Below, in pieces: positions 19,246-28,124 of a stretch of DNA of 64,000 nucleotides. How positions within the stretch are numbered: position 1 is the stretch's first letter; every line of letters starts with the position of its first letter. This DNA is from Bacteroidota bacterium (lineage in GTDB: Bacteria > Bacteroidota > Bacteroidia > UBA4408): assembly GCA_016718805.1 (NCBI GenBank), contig JADKCP010000003.1, positions 586,291 to 650,290 on the forward strand, given 5' to 3'. The position numbers and the translations under genes are program-made. Under the pieces are notes generated by a model. The model was not told the DNA's origin, did no database searches, and saw nothing but the letters and a program-made list of their open reading frames with translations.

Positions 19246-19299
19246 CCTAGTTTATTGAGGTAGTTTAATAATTGAGAAATTAAATTTCATACAACAACC

Positions 19300-19734
19300 T
19301 TAGCTTTCTGCAAGTGCTTTTAATTTTTGCAAAGCAATGGGAAAAAGTTTATTCATGAAATCAACATATTCTTCCAGCGTATCAACTTCAACTTTTAAAA
19401 GTGTTCCATTTTCACTCGAAAGTAGACGGTAACTTTCAATAGCATTGGTCCAATTTGGATTCGTGTTCACTTGTTCTGCAAAATTTTTAAGTTCACCTAG
19501 GTGCTTAAATGCAAGGAAATTGGGCTCCTCTATTTTTTCTAACAAGCTAAACATTCCTTCCCCATTTGGAGCTAATAAATGAATCTTATTTCCTTCGGTA
19601 AAAGCATCCGTTTTGTAATAGGAACCTTCAATAAAAGCACTCGTCCATTTTTTGTAATTTTCAATCTCCCATAAACAGGTCCAAACTTTTTGAGGACTAG
19701 CGTTTATATTAATTGTAAATTGTAGGGTTTTCAT
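19300..19734 (-). CDS. SRPBCC-domain protein (START-like fold)
   Basis: Starts LQFTININASPQKVWTCLWEIENYKKWTSAF, the usual opening of the polyketide-cyclase/AHSA1 superfamily, which forms a hydrophobic cavity for small ligands. 144 residues; ligand unknown. It overlaps the upstream DUF4199 gene by 26 bases. Confidence 0.75.
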   Translation of the reverse strand: MKTLQFTININASPQKVWTCLWEIENYKKWTSAFIEGSYYKTDAFTEGNKIHLLAPNGEGMFSLLEKIEEPNFLAFKHLGELKNFAEQVNTNPNWTNAIESYRLLSSENGTLLKVEVDTLEEYVDFMNKLFPIALQKLKALAES

Positions 19735-20221
19735 TGAGTTTATTTTTGCTGCGAATAAAATAGGCTACTATAGCTGTGGTTACTATTCCCATAACGAATG
19801 CACCTATAGTACTTTGTATCATGTAATTTTTTAAATTAAAGTAACTGCTTGCTTCTTCATAGCTTTTATAATATCCCACTTGCAGTGAATAATTAATAAC
19901 ATTCTTAAAATAATCAGGACTAATTAATGTAGAAATTACCCATTGCATAAGTGGACTAAACAGGCTAATAATAATAGTAAGTAGTGCTCCTGAAAAGAAT
20001 GCCTGTGCATAGCTGATTTGCCCACCATAATACTGTTTCTTTTTTGCTTTTAGCGCCAACACATAAATGTATATTACCGGCACAATAATTAACAGTGAAA
20101 AGTATTCATGTAAATCTATATGAGTACTGTGTAACCCCGAAACTTTTTCGAGCCACATCCAAATTAGTGTAAAAGCGATGTAGGAGAAAGACCAGTATAG
20201 CTCTGTTTTATATGATTTCAT
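19709..20221 (-). CDS. DUF4199-like membrane protein
   Basis: Four hydrophobic segments in 170 residues, with the family-like spacing of YGGQISYAQAFFSGALLTIIISLFSPLMQW. No function is known for this Bacteroidota family. Co-transcribed with the SRPBCC gene, which it overlaps. Confidence 0.7.
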   Translation of the reverse strand: MKSYKTELYWSFSYIAFTLIWMWLEKVSGLHSTHIDLHEYFSLLIIVPVIYIYVLALKAKKKQYYGGQISYAQAFFSGALLTIIISLFSPLMQWVISTLISPDYFKNVINYSLQVGYYKSYEEASSYFNLKNYMIQSTIGAFVMGIVTTAIVAYFIRSKNKLNENPTIYN

Positions 20222-20418
20222 AGAGTAATTAAGAGTATGAAGTATGATGTTTTGGTTAGCTTATTTAAGAGAAGTGTATACTGTTTCAAATTGTGTTTAG
20301 TGTTTGTGATAAAGGAATAAATTAGGAGTGAATAAGTGTCTCGCAAAAACCTTTTATTTTAACCAAGCCTTTAAGTTTGGCAGTTTGGAAATTGCATCAA
20401 TCTTCAAATTCAAAAATA

Positions 20419-21084
20419 TTAGCTAGCCAATTTCAAAATATCTTTAGGAGTAATAATATTTTTATCGTATCCGGATAGTGCCACTCGCAGCATTGCCAAA
20501 CCAATTTGTGTAGTATTCACTACGGTCGTGGGAGCAATAAATTTCTGAATACGTATTAACCACATAAAGTAATCGTAAAAAAACTGATAGCTTTTTGTTT
20601 TCGATTTAATTCCCCTTAACGGGATAATTACTCCCGGTCTGAATAAAAAGGTTTTGTTTGGATTCAGCGCTAATAAAGCATTTTCAGTTTTTCCTTTTAC
20701 ACGCGCCCACATGATTCTTCCTGTTTCGGTTGAGTCAGTACCTTGTCCGGAAACATAAGTTATTGTACTGTTTTTATTTAATTCAACAAACCTTTTTGCT
20801 AATGCAATAGTGTAACTATAAGTTAACTCGAAATAGGTTTCTTCTTTCATGCCTGGAGCACTAACACCCATGCACAAATAGCAGGCATCATATCCGCTAA
20901 GCTCTGCAGTGTAATTTGAATAATCTAAAAAGTTATTAGGGCTAAGTTCATGAAGTTTTGGATGGCTAATTCCTACTGAAGTTCTACCAATAGCCAACAC
21001 TTTTTCAACTTCAGTATTATCCAAACATTCGAGCAATACTCCTCGACCAACCATTCCGGAAGCACCGGTTATAATTACCTTCAT
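20419..21084 (-). CDS. NAD(P)-binding short-chain dehydrogenase-like protein
   Basis: VIITGASGMVGRGVLLECLDN is a Rossmann nucleotide-binding motif of atypical SDRs, resembling the HTATIP2/YwnB-like NAD(P)H-binding group. I use the ATG at 21084, directly before the motif, instead of an upstream TTG. No clear catalytic YxxxK is present, so it may be a non-enzymatic or reductase-like sensor. 221 residues. Confidence 0.75.
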   Translation of the reverse strand: MKVIITGASGMVGRGVLLECLDNTEVEKVLAIGRTSVGISHPKLHELSPNNFLDYSNYTAELSGYDACYLCMGVSAPGMKEETYFELTYSYTIALAKRFVELNKNSTITYVSGQGTDSTETGRIMWARVKGKTENALLALNPNKTFLFRPGVIIPLRGIKSKTKSYQFFYDYFMWLIRIQKFIAPTTVVNTTQIGLAMLRVALSGYDKNIITPKDILKLAS

Positions 21085-21296
21085 ACAGTTTTTTTTTAAT
21101 TCTCTCAAAAGTAAAAATATATATCCGAAACGAAGCGTATAATTGTGCGTTAAGATAAAGTATACAAAGTGCTAATTTTTATAGAATTTGTAACATAAGT
21201 TCAACTAGAAAAGGATAGGAAAGAACTGAAACCACCTTAAAACTTGTTACGAAATACAAGCTCCAATCAAGACTGAAATTAGAAGTAGTTTGCAAA

Positions 21297-21719
21297 TTAT
21301 TTTTCTACATAAGCTTTGAAATTATTCAGAATGGCCTGCCAACCATCTTTTTGCATTTCAACAGGGTTTTCACTTTCTGCTTCAAATGTTTCAACTACCT
21401 CTGTCGCTGAACCAATTGAATTGAATGTAATTTCGGCAGTTCTACTATCGTCCATTGTATATGAAATAAAGCTATTCTGTTTTACTTCATCGTATACTCC
21501 TCCAAATTCAAATCCAAAGCTGCCATCCTTTGCTTCCATTCGCGTGGTAAATTTTCCTCCTTTTCGCAAATCGTTTTTAGCCCAAGGTGCTTGCCAATCG
21601 GCGCTAGCAAAGCACCAATTGCAAATATGTTCGGGCATTGTCCATAGTTCCCAAACTTTGGCAATAGGAGCATTGATGGTAGCTTCAACAGTAATTTTAA
21701 CTCGCTTTGTAGTTTCCAT
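21297..21719 (-). CDS. SRPBCC/AHSA1-family protein
   Basis: RVKITVEATINAPIAKVWELWTMPEHICNWCFAS and the later GSATEVVETFEAESENPVEMQKDGWQAILNNFKAYVE segment match the AHSA1-type, YndB-like group. It follows an ArsR-type repressor gene by five bases, a very common pairing in which the regulator controls the SRPBCC protein. Ligand unknown. Confidence 0.82.
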   Translation of the reverse strand: METTKRVKITVEATINAPIAKVWELWTMPEHICNWCFASADWQAPWAKNDLRKGGKFTTRMEAKDGSFGFEFGGVYDEVKQNSFISYTMDDSRTAEITFNSIGSATEVVETFEAESENPVEMQKDGWQAILNNFKAYVEK

Positions 21720-21724
21720 AGTAT

Positions 21725-22048
21725 TTAATTTTTGTTGTTTTTTTTGAGTTGATTTAAAACAGTATCCAATTCATTGAATCGATTTTCCCAAATGAGCCGC
21801 AATTTATCTAACCATTTATCAACGTCATTTAGTTTACTTGCATTTAGTTGATAATAAATTTCACGCCCGGAAGTTTTTTGTTTTACCAATTCGCATTCGG
21901 TTAATATGCGTAAATGCTTGGATACAGCTTGACGGCTGCTGTTAAAATTTTCGGCTAAAGCATTTGGAGTCATTGCTCGCACAGCTAACAATACTAGTAT
22001 TGCTCTTCTGGTTGGATCGGCTATTGCCTGAAACACATCTCTTCGCAT
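21725..22048 (-). CDS. ArsR/SmtB-family transcriptional regulator
   Basis: DVFQAIADPTRRAILVLLAVRAMTPNALAENFNSSRQAVSKHLRIL is an ArsR-type winged helix and REIYYQLNASKL is the wing. The cysteine pair of metal-sensing ArsR proteins is missing, so metal sensing is unlikely. I take the ATG at 22048 as start because the -7 promoter box at 22070-22077 lies inside the longer TTG-started frame. It likely regulates itself and the SRPBCC gene. Confidence 0.85.
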   Translation of the reverse strand: MRRDVFQAIADPTRRAILVLLAVRAMTPNALAENFNSSRQAVSKHLRILTECELVKQKTSGREIYYQLNASKLNDVDKWLDKLRLIWENRFNELDTVLNQLKKNNKN

Positions 22049-22069
22049 TGCTTCGTAAATTTTAGAAGA

Positions 22070-22105
22070 CAAATATACGTGCAACTAATCGGTTTCGCAA
22101 ATATA
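22070..22105 (-). promoter_or_regulatory. Two tandem -7-like boxes before the arsR-type gene
   Basis: On the minus strand TATATTTG occurs at 22077-22070 and again at 22105-22098; both match TAnnTTTG. The nearer one ends 22 bases before the ATG at 22048. Confidence 0.45.
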
Positions 22106-22174
22106 TTTAATGAAATTCGAAAAGTAGCTTTAATGCTTAAACAAAATCGCTTGAAATTGCTACTAGTTGTGAAG

Positions 22175-23758
22175 TTAATTTAGAACGAATTTGTGTACCG
22201 TTGAATTTATTTTTAGGAAATAAGTTCCTTTACTATAGTTTGAAACATCAACTCTTTGAGGCAATGTTTCAATTTTAAAGCTTTGTATTTTTATACCCGA
22301 TGATGAATAAATATGTGCTGTTTGATTTACTAAATTTTTTGTTCCAGTTATATTAATTTTTGAAACTGTCGGATTCGGATAAATACTAAACTCATTGCTA
22401 TTACTTGAAAGAGTTAAAAATTCAATACTGGTATTTGTGCTAGCAATGGTTTTAGAAAAGTAAATATTCATCTTCGAATTTCGAGTATCGCCCCACACTG
22501 CGTAAATGGTATCGTGCTGATATCTGCTGCACATAAAATCATTTCCATCGGTACTAAGTATAGAATCAAAAGCAATAAATTGAGCCGACAATGGTTTATT
22601 CGTTGAAAAACTTAAGCCATTATCAGAACTGGTTGCATAATAAAATTCATAGCCAGCATTCCAAAAACCGCTTGCCGTGGCCGACCTTCTGTCGCGCCAG
22701 GTAACCACTAACTCACCACTTTCATTGTAAGCGGCCCACACCATATCTTGTGCTTTATTAAGCTGCAAGGTATCATCGTTTACACGTTTAGGTGCCATCC
22801 AGTTTTGCCCGGCTGTATTGCTCGATAAGCATACAATATTTGGATCGTTTGACTGATTCATAGGGGAAACAAAAACCATTTTGTTGCTATCGTTTGGATG
22901 ACAAATTAATAAGTATCCGTTTTTTAAATTGGTATCCGGAATCCCGGGTAAATAGGAATACATCGTTGAATAATTAAAAGTATTTCCTTTATCAAATGAT
23001 TGGGCTAAATAAAATGCGGGTAAAGGATTTTGACTACTAACATAACTTGGATAAGCAGCACAAAATTTTCCGTTCATGCTACAAGCCGGACTAGCCATAG
23101 GTGCTGCAATGCTATTTCCAACCAAGTAATTTCCACCATCTACATTAGCTAGAGGAGTCCAAGTATGACCACTATCAGAAGAGCTTTTAAAATAGTTTCG
23201 GTTAGGAGGAGCAATCCAAGGTGCCGGTTTTGTAGTTATATACAAGGTTCCTGAATTACTACTTGTTGATTTATCAACCACCAGCCATGGTCGATCAATG
23301 GGGCGCTTTGTACCATCCTCAAAAATGTCAAAAGATTTAGTAGGATTGTCCCAATTTAGTCCACCATCGTTCGATCGAGCAACATAAACACCACCACTAT
23401 CGGGGTTTGTCCGGAAATCAATATAGGCAAGATACAAACCACCATTTTTATTAAAAGCCATTGATACATCTGCTGAACCGTATCCATTTCCAAAATGCGG
23501 TAAGCTTACTGCATTGCTCCAACTCGCACCACCATCAAAACTTGCACGAGTTTTTATGGCGATACGAAATTGACTTCCACTTAGTTTTAATCCCATCCAA
23601 GCCACAACTAAATTTTGTGAATTAGTTGGATTTTGCACTAAATAAGGTTCTCCATCAAAAAGAAAACCGTTACTTAGGTTGGTATTTACAGGTTGTGCAT
23701 ACACTTGAAACAAGGGTAACATTCCACACAACAGAATAAGTTTTTTAATGCAGTTCAT
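22175..23758 (-). CDS. Sialidase-like (BNR/Asp-box) secreted protein with T9SS domain
   Basis: A signal peptide (MNCIKKLILLCGMLPLFQVYA) precedes a repeated beta-propeller pattern with Asp boxes such as SFDGGASW, SNDGGLNW, SSDSGHTW and SSDNGLSF, followed by a T9SS sorting domain (FSIYPNPTVSKINITG...YFLKIN). The fold is that of exo-sialidases, but the catalytic residues could not be confirmed, so it may bind rather than cut glycans. The ATG at 23758 is chosen over an upstream TTG. Confidence 0.8.
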   Translation of the reverse strand: MNCIKKLILLCGMLPLFQVYAQPVNTNLSNGFLFDGEPYLVQNPTNSQNLVVAWMGLKLSGSQFRIAIKTRASFDGGASWSNAVSLPHFGNGYGSADVSMAFNKNGGLYLAYIDFRTNPDSGGVYVARSNDGGLNWDNPTKSFDIFEDGTKRPIDRPWLVVDKSTSSNSGTLYITTKPAPWIAPPNRNYFKSSSDSGHTWTPLANVDGGNYLVGNSIAAPMASPACSMNGKFCAAYPSYVSSQNPLPAFYLAQSFDKGNTFNYSTMYSYLPGIPDTNLKNGYLLICHPNDSNKMVFVSPMNQSNDPNIVCLSSNTAGQNWMAPKRVNDDTLQLNKAQDMVWAAYNESGELVVTWRDRRSATASGFWNAGYEFYYATSSDNGLSFSTNKPLSAQFIAFDSILSTDGNDFMCSRYQHDTIYAVWGDTRNSKMNIYFSKTIASTNTSIEFLTLSSNSNEFSIYPNPTVSKINITGTKNLVNQTAHIYSSSGIKIQSFKIETLPQRVDVSNYSKGTYFLKINSTVHKFVLN

Positions 23759-23788
23759 TTTTAACAAAACCAATTTGTGAATAGTTAA

Positions 23789-25627
23789 TTACATTTCTCT
23801 TCCAACAGGGTACAACAAATAATTTGCATCGTAGTACTTAGTTTTACTGTAAAACCAAGTTAATATAGCATAAGGATCTTTGGTAAAAGCGGCATCCTCC
23901 TTCATTTTTAACTCAAACTCTTTTCGCAGCTCAGGTGATTCTTCCAGCATTTTCTTAGCATATGGCTCCATCACATATCCTTCAATGTACTCGGTTCGTT
24001 GAAAAATGGAATGAAAAAATCCCCAACTAAAAAATGAATCCTTAGAACCGGGTTCCAACAACAAAATAGCTAAATCGCCCAAGGGCTGATCCGTTGAAAC
24101 ATAAGCTGAACCTTGAGGGAAGGTATGTTTTTGCTTTTCGGTTTTGGTTGTTGCATTTACTTGCATACGTCCTTCAAAAGGCAGCACTTTTTTTTCATCG
24201 TTGCCAAAAGTATATTCCGAAATTCGATACATGTCAACGTTTACTTCTTTTGCTTCAGTGAGTAGTTCAAACTTAATTCCATGTAATTTCAATCGTTCAA
24301 TTACCTCCTCACAAGCTGCTGGAATCCAATAGGCTTTAGGGCGCTGAACATAGTTTTCTCCACTATTCATAGCATATTGCACACAGGTAGTTGAAGTTTT
24401 TTTTCCGGTAAATTCAACATAATCGCTATTCGTAATTGTTGAACGATGTTTTTTGGTTTCTACTGTAAGTAGGTTTATACTATCGTTTTTATGTTTGGAA
24501 TTTTCTACGGTAGAAGTATTCGGAAGTGTCCAACTTAGCGGTATAGAACTGTTTCTAAGAGCAGCATCTTTTCGAGAACTATCACGCAGTGCATCCCCAC
24601 TTTCAGCAAGCAAACGAAGTGTGTTTTCAAGTAATACATAAGTGCCTAAAACTCTTTGTTTGTAAGGTTTTAAACTATGGTTTTCAATCAACAGTGCTCC
24701 TAAGTGTCGCAAGTCGGCATACTCATTTGAAAAGCGTGGTCCACCCGAGTAAAAAATATTTCCTTCTTTAAAATCAGATCCATTATAGGCATTCATTAAT
24801 GGACCGGGAATATGATCTTCTGCTTGTAACTTCTGATATAAATAGGGTGTATATTTTTTAAATAGCCACGACGAAATAGCAGGAGAGTACCCGGGATTTT
24901 GAGCTCCAAAAGTAATGTCGTATTGATAATCGGTTCCATCGGTAACATGTATGTCCATATACAAAAGCGGATCATATTCATTAATAACCGCAATTACCGA
25001 GCGCAATTCTTTTGTATCCAGTTTAGTATAATCACGATTTAAATTCAGGTTTTGAGAATTAGTTCTCCAGCCCATGCTTTCGGGTCCGCGTTGATTAGGA
25101 CGATTATAATCAGCGTTTCTTTCATGTGCGTCTACGCTTAGAATGGGAATAAATAAAAAATTTACTTTGTCAATTAATTCCTTTTTCTTTCCCAAAGCAA
25201 TATCTCTTAATAACATCATGCCTGCATCTTTGCCATCAATTTCACCCGCATGAATTCCGGCTTGTACTAGCAACAATGGTTTAGTAGATTTTTTTAGATC
25301 GCTCGAGAGAATCGATTTTTCGGTACTGGCCACAATCATTTTTATGGCACGTCCTTCAGGACTTATTCCTATTGTTACAAAATGCAAGAATGTAGAGCTT
25401 GAGCATAATTTACTAATCCAGTCGAAGGTTTCTTTGTAGGAAGGAGTAGTCGTAAAATTACTTAATTCACATGGAGTAATCCAAGGATTGTTTTTAGAAT
25501 AAATAAGATTTTCGCTTTTGCCATGCCATTCCAATACAGGAGGCAGAGGAGCTTGAGCTAAGGAGTTATCAATGGAAATGCACTGAATAAGCACAACAAA
25601 ACAAATCACTAGATGAATGTATCGCAT
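23789..25627 (-). CDS. M14-family zinc carboxypeptidase-like protein, secreted
   Basis: The signal peptide begins at the ATG at 25627 (MRYIHLVICFVVLIQCIS); the longer frame uses a TTG and adds 17 residues. QAGIHAGEIDGKDAG supplies the HxxE zinc ligands, MDIHVTDG the second histidine, and the ALLIENHSLKPY segment the substrate side. M14 enzymes remove C-terminal residues or act on peptidoglycan peptides. About 612 residues, large for the family because of a C-terminal extension. Starts 16 bases after the methyltransferase stop. Confidence 0.8.
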   Translation of the reverse strand: MRYIHLVICFVVLIQCISIDNSLAQAPLPPVLEWHGKSENLIYSKNNPWITPCELSNFTTTPSYKETFDWISKLCSSSTFLHFVTIGISPEGRAIKMIVASTEKSILSSDLKKSTKPLLLVQAGIHAGEIDGKDAGMMLLRDIALGKKKELIDKVNFLFIPILSVDAHERNADYNRPNQRGPESMGWRTNSQNLNLNRDYTKLDTKELRSVIAVINEYDPLLYMDIHVTDGTDYQYDITFGAQNPGYSPAISSWLFKKYTPYLYQKLQAEDHIPGPLMNAYNGSDFKEGNIFYSGGPRFSNEYADLRHLGALLIENHSLKPYKQRVLGTYVLLENTLRLLAESGDALRDSSRKDAALRNSSIPLSWTLPNTSTVENSKHKNDSINLLTVETKKHRSTITNSDYVEFTGKKTSTTCVQYAMNSGENYVQRPKAYWIPAACEEVIERLKLHGIKFELLTEAKEVNVDMYRISEYTFGNDEKKVLPFEGRMQVNATTKTEKQKHTFPQGSAYVSTDQPLGDLAILLLEPGSKDSFFSWGFFHSIFQRTEYIEGYVMEPYAKKMLEESPELRKEFELKMKEDAAFTKDPYAILTWFYSKTKYYDANYLLYPVGREM

Positions 25628-25643
25628 ATAATCAGTTGAGTAG

Positions 25644-26234
25644 TTATATAGTAGGAATATTTTTTTTGCGGAGCTCAATCAACACTTCATTTCCTTTTCG
25701 TTTTTCAACAGAATTTGTGCATGGTTCAAATTTGATGAAATGAAAATGGGGTAGAAAAAGTTTTTCAAATTCCTCATTTGAACCTCCAAAAGGTGGTCCC
25801 GGGTTTTCGAATTGAACATTGAACAGTACACCTCGAATACTGCCATTTTCACGCAGTAACGCATGGCATTTTTTTACGTAATCAGTTCGAAGTATAGGAT
25901 CAATTGCACACAAAAAGGTTTGCTCCAAAATCAAATCGTATGCTCCTTGGTGCTGAAAAAAATCACCTAGGACTATATTCAATTCACCTTTATTGAATTT
26001 GTTTTTTAATTGTTCAACCGGAGAAGGTGCAATATCAATCACTGTAATATTGGTGAACCCTGATTTAATTAAATACTCAGCTTCATGTGCATTTCCGCAA
26101 CCGGGAATTAGGATACTACAATTTTTATTGTCAAGGCTATCAATAATCTCCTTTAATGGAGGTGAAACGGATTTTAAATCCCACTGTGTTTCCTGGGTTT
26201 GATAGCGATTATCCCAAAAAGATTTGTCGAGCAT
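25644..26234 (-). CDS. TPMT-family SAM-dependent methyltransferase
   Basis: DKSFWDNRYQTQETQWDLKSVSPPLKE and ILIPGCGNAHEAEYLIKSGF are characteristic of the thiopurine S-methyltransferase/TPMT family, which methylates thiols, halides or selenium compounds. 196 residues, normal length. Probably co-transcribed with the M14 peptidase gene. Confidence 0.85.
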   Translation of the reverse strand: MLDKSFWDNRYQTQETQWDLKSVSPPLKEIIDSLDNKNCSILIPGCGNAHEAEYLIKSGFTNITVIDIAPSPVEQLKNKFNKGELNIVLGDFFQHQGAYDLILEQTFLCAIDPILRTDYVKKCHALLRENGSIRGVLFNVQFENPGPPFGGSNEEFEKLFLPHFHFIKFEPCTNSVEKRKGNEVLIELRKKNIPTI

Positions 26235-26258
26235 TGTGATGGAAATTTATTTGCTCTT

Positions 26259-26266
26259 CAAATTTA
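26259..26266 (-). promoter_or_regulatory. -7 promoter box for the TPMT/peptidase pair
   Basis: Minus strand TAAATTTG, a match to TAnnTTTG, 24 bases before the ATG at 26234. Confidence 0.35.
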
Positions 26267-26380
26267 CATATATAATTGAGTTTAAAATTCGGGACTTTTA
26301 GCAAATTTAATTTTAGAATATAACTAAAGACAATTTCACGCTTTTAGATTGTCAAGCCAGTGCGATGTAATATTACTATT

Positions 26381-27817
26381 CTAAAATCGAAAAAGTACGG
26401 AGAAAATGATTCTGTTTTCATTTTTAACTAAATCTGCTTGATAGCCCATAGAATTGCCAATTGGCGGATTCCAACCGTTGGGCGATGTTACACCACCATG
26501 TCCTGAAAAGTAAGGAGTATCGGTATGTCGAGTTACAAACTCAACACCGAAAGTGATGTATTCGTTGGGCATTAACTGAAATCCACTGGATGCATCCCAA
26601 CCATTAAATTCATCTCCCGGATTTTGAGTCATTATTCCATTGCCGGTTGGTAGTAATGCAAGATATCTTCCGGGATTACTAATAACTCCGCCACCTGTTG
26701 TCCATGCAAATTTTTGCTTTTTTCCAAACCAAATTCTGTTATACACCATTCCGCTTAAAAAATGTTGTGAAGGAGTAATACTATCACCATTAAATGGTCT
26801 TACTCCACCACCGTTTTCAAAACCCAAATCAGCCGTAATTGAACAAGCAGCTTTGCTAATAAATTGGTTACCGGGTTGGTTAAAATAGCGCAAAACCAAA
26901 CTATTGTCGGTATGAAAGCGCATACGATCTTTATTATTAGGTGTATCCCATCCAACGTACGAACTAGAAAGTATCGATACAGATTCTTTTGGTCGCCATT
27001 GAATTTGATATCCAACTCCGGGAAGCTCATTAAACATCGCATAGGTTTGCCAGCCATTTACCAACCATAGTTCAAACTTAAATTTGCTGGTTGGAAAAAT
27101 TTGTATGCGCGCTCCGGTAAAGAACCATGGAGTATTATCGGAAGTATAGGACGGTTGATAATTCCAGTTTTCAAAATTGTTGTAAGAAAGTAAACCAACA
27201 TATGATTTAAACAATCCAAAATCAACATTAATTCCATGTAGTTTATTAAAATGCATACCTGCATATCCTTCCGTTACATAGCGCAATGCATTGTATAAGT
27301 CGAATTGACCTCTTAGCGGAGTATTGTCATTTCTAGGTATTCCGGTTGCTCTGCTTCCAAATTGTAACATTAGTTTGGCGCGTGCTCCTGATTTAGTTTC
27401 ATGAAATTCTCCTCCGGTTTCGATGTAAGAAATATTGAACTCATTACTCCTGAAAGTAGCTGTACTACCACTGTTGGTATGATCAATAGGATTGTTGAAT
27501 GAATAATTGTAATTGCAGTCAATTGTAGTGCTGCCTGTAAAATACTTGCTATTAAGTAAAGATTTTGACTGTCGGTTATTCCCTTGTATCCAGTTAAAAT
27601 CGCCCCATGAAAATGGTTCAACTATATTTTGTTCCATTTTAGTAGTATCGATTTGATCAATGTTCGCTAATTTTTTTGAATTTATTTCCAGTTTTAAACT
27701 ATCGTATAATTCTCGCTTAAGTTGGATAATTATTGCTTGTTTTTCAGCATCAGTCAGCGACTGTGCTTGAAGTTGAATGTTTACTAAAACAGCGACAAGT
27801 AAAAGTATTTTTTTCAT
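26381..27817 (-). CDS. Outer-membrane beta-barrel porin (BBP2/OmpL-like)
   Basis: Signal peptide MKKILLLVAVLVNIQLQAQS, a short helical segment (AEKQAIIIQLKRELYDSLKLEI), then alternating amphipathic strands ending in an aromatic C-terminus (IIFSVLFRF), the outer-membrane barrel signature. Motifs such as FGSRATGIPRNDNTPLRGQFDLYNALRYV match the putative beta-barrel porin-2 family. It follows the Kup gene set, so potassium entry through the outer membrane is a possible role (inference). Confidence 0.75.
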   Translation of the reverse strand: MKKILLLVAVLVNIQLQAQSLTDAEKQAIIIQLKRELYDSLKLEINSKKLANIDQIDTTKMEQNIVEPFSWGDFNWIQGNNRQSKSLLNSKYFTGSTTIDCNYNYSFNNPIDHTNSGSTATFRSNEFNISYIETGGEFHETKSGARAKLMLQFGSRATGIPRNDNTPLRGQFDLYNALRYVTEGYAGMHFNKLHGINVDFGLFKSYVGLLSYNNFENWNYQPSYTSDNTPWFFTGARIQIFPTSKFKFELWLVNGWQTYAMFNELPGVGYQIQWRPKESVSILSSSYVGWDTPNNKDRMRFHTDNSLVLRYFNQPGNQFISKAACSITADLGFENGGGVRPFNGDSITPSQHFLSGMVYNRIWFGKKQKFAWTTGGGVISNPGRYLALLPTGNGIMTQNPGDEFNGWDASSGFQLMPNEYITFGVEFVTRHTDTPYFSGHGGVTSPNGWNPPIGNSMGYQADLVKNENRIIFSVLFRF

Positions 27818-27827
27818 AATTGTATTT

Positions 27828-28124
27828 TTAGAATTTTATTTCAAAAGAGGAGTCAAGGAATTTTATGCTTCGGATATTTTTTTGAAAAATTATTTCGCCA
27901 ATCAAGTATCCAAATGCATCAATTCCAACTGGCGATTTGCATTGATCATTCACAAAATGCCATCGGTCAATGGTTGGCACATCCATGGTTTCATCAGTAT
28001 AGTAATGCGACACAAATTTGCCGATCATACTACTTCCATTTTTTAAACGTATTTCGAGTGTCTTAGATTTTTGTGACACCCATTGATTGTAAAATTTCTC
28101 ACAAGGTGACGTGCTCATTTTCAT
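27828..28124 (-). CDS. Small hypothetical protein between kup and the porin gene
   Basis: 98 residues, soluble, with no recognised domain: TLEIRLKNGSSMIGKFVSHYY looks like a small beta-barrel-type strand pair. It overlaps the end of kup by 26 bases and lies 10 bases before the porin gene, so all three are probably one transcript. Confidence 0.65.
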   Translation of the reverse strand: MKMSTSPCEKFYNQWVSQKSKTLEIRLKNGSSMIGKFVSHYYTDETMDVPTIDRWHFVNDQCKSPVGIDAFGYLIGEIIFQKNIRSIKFLDSSFEIKF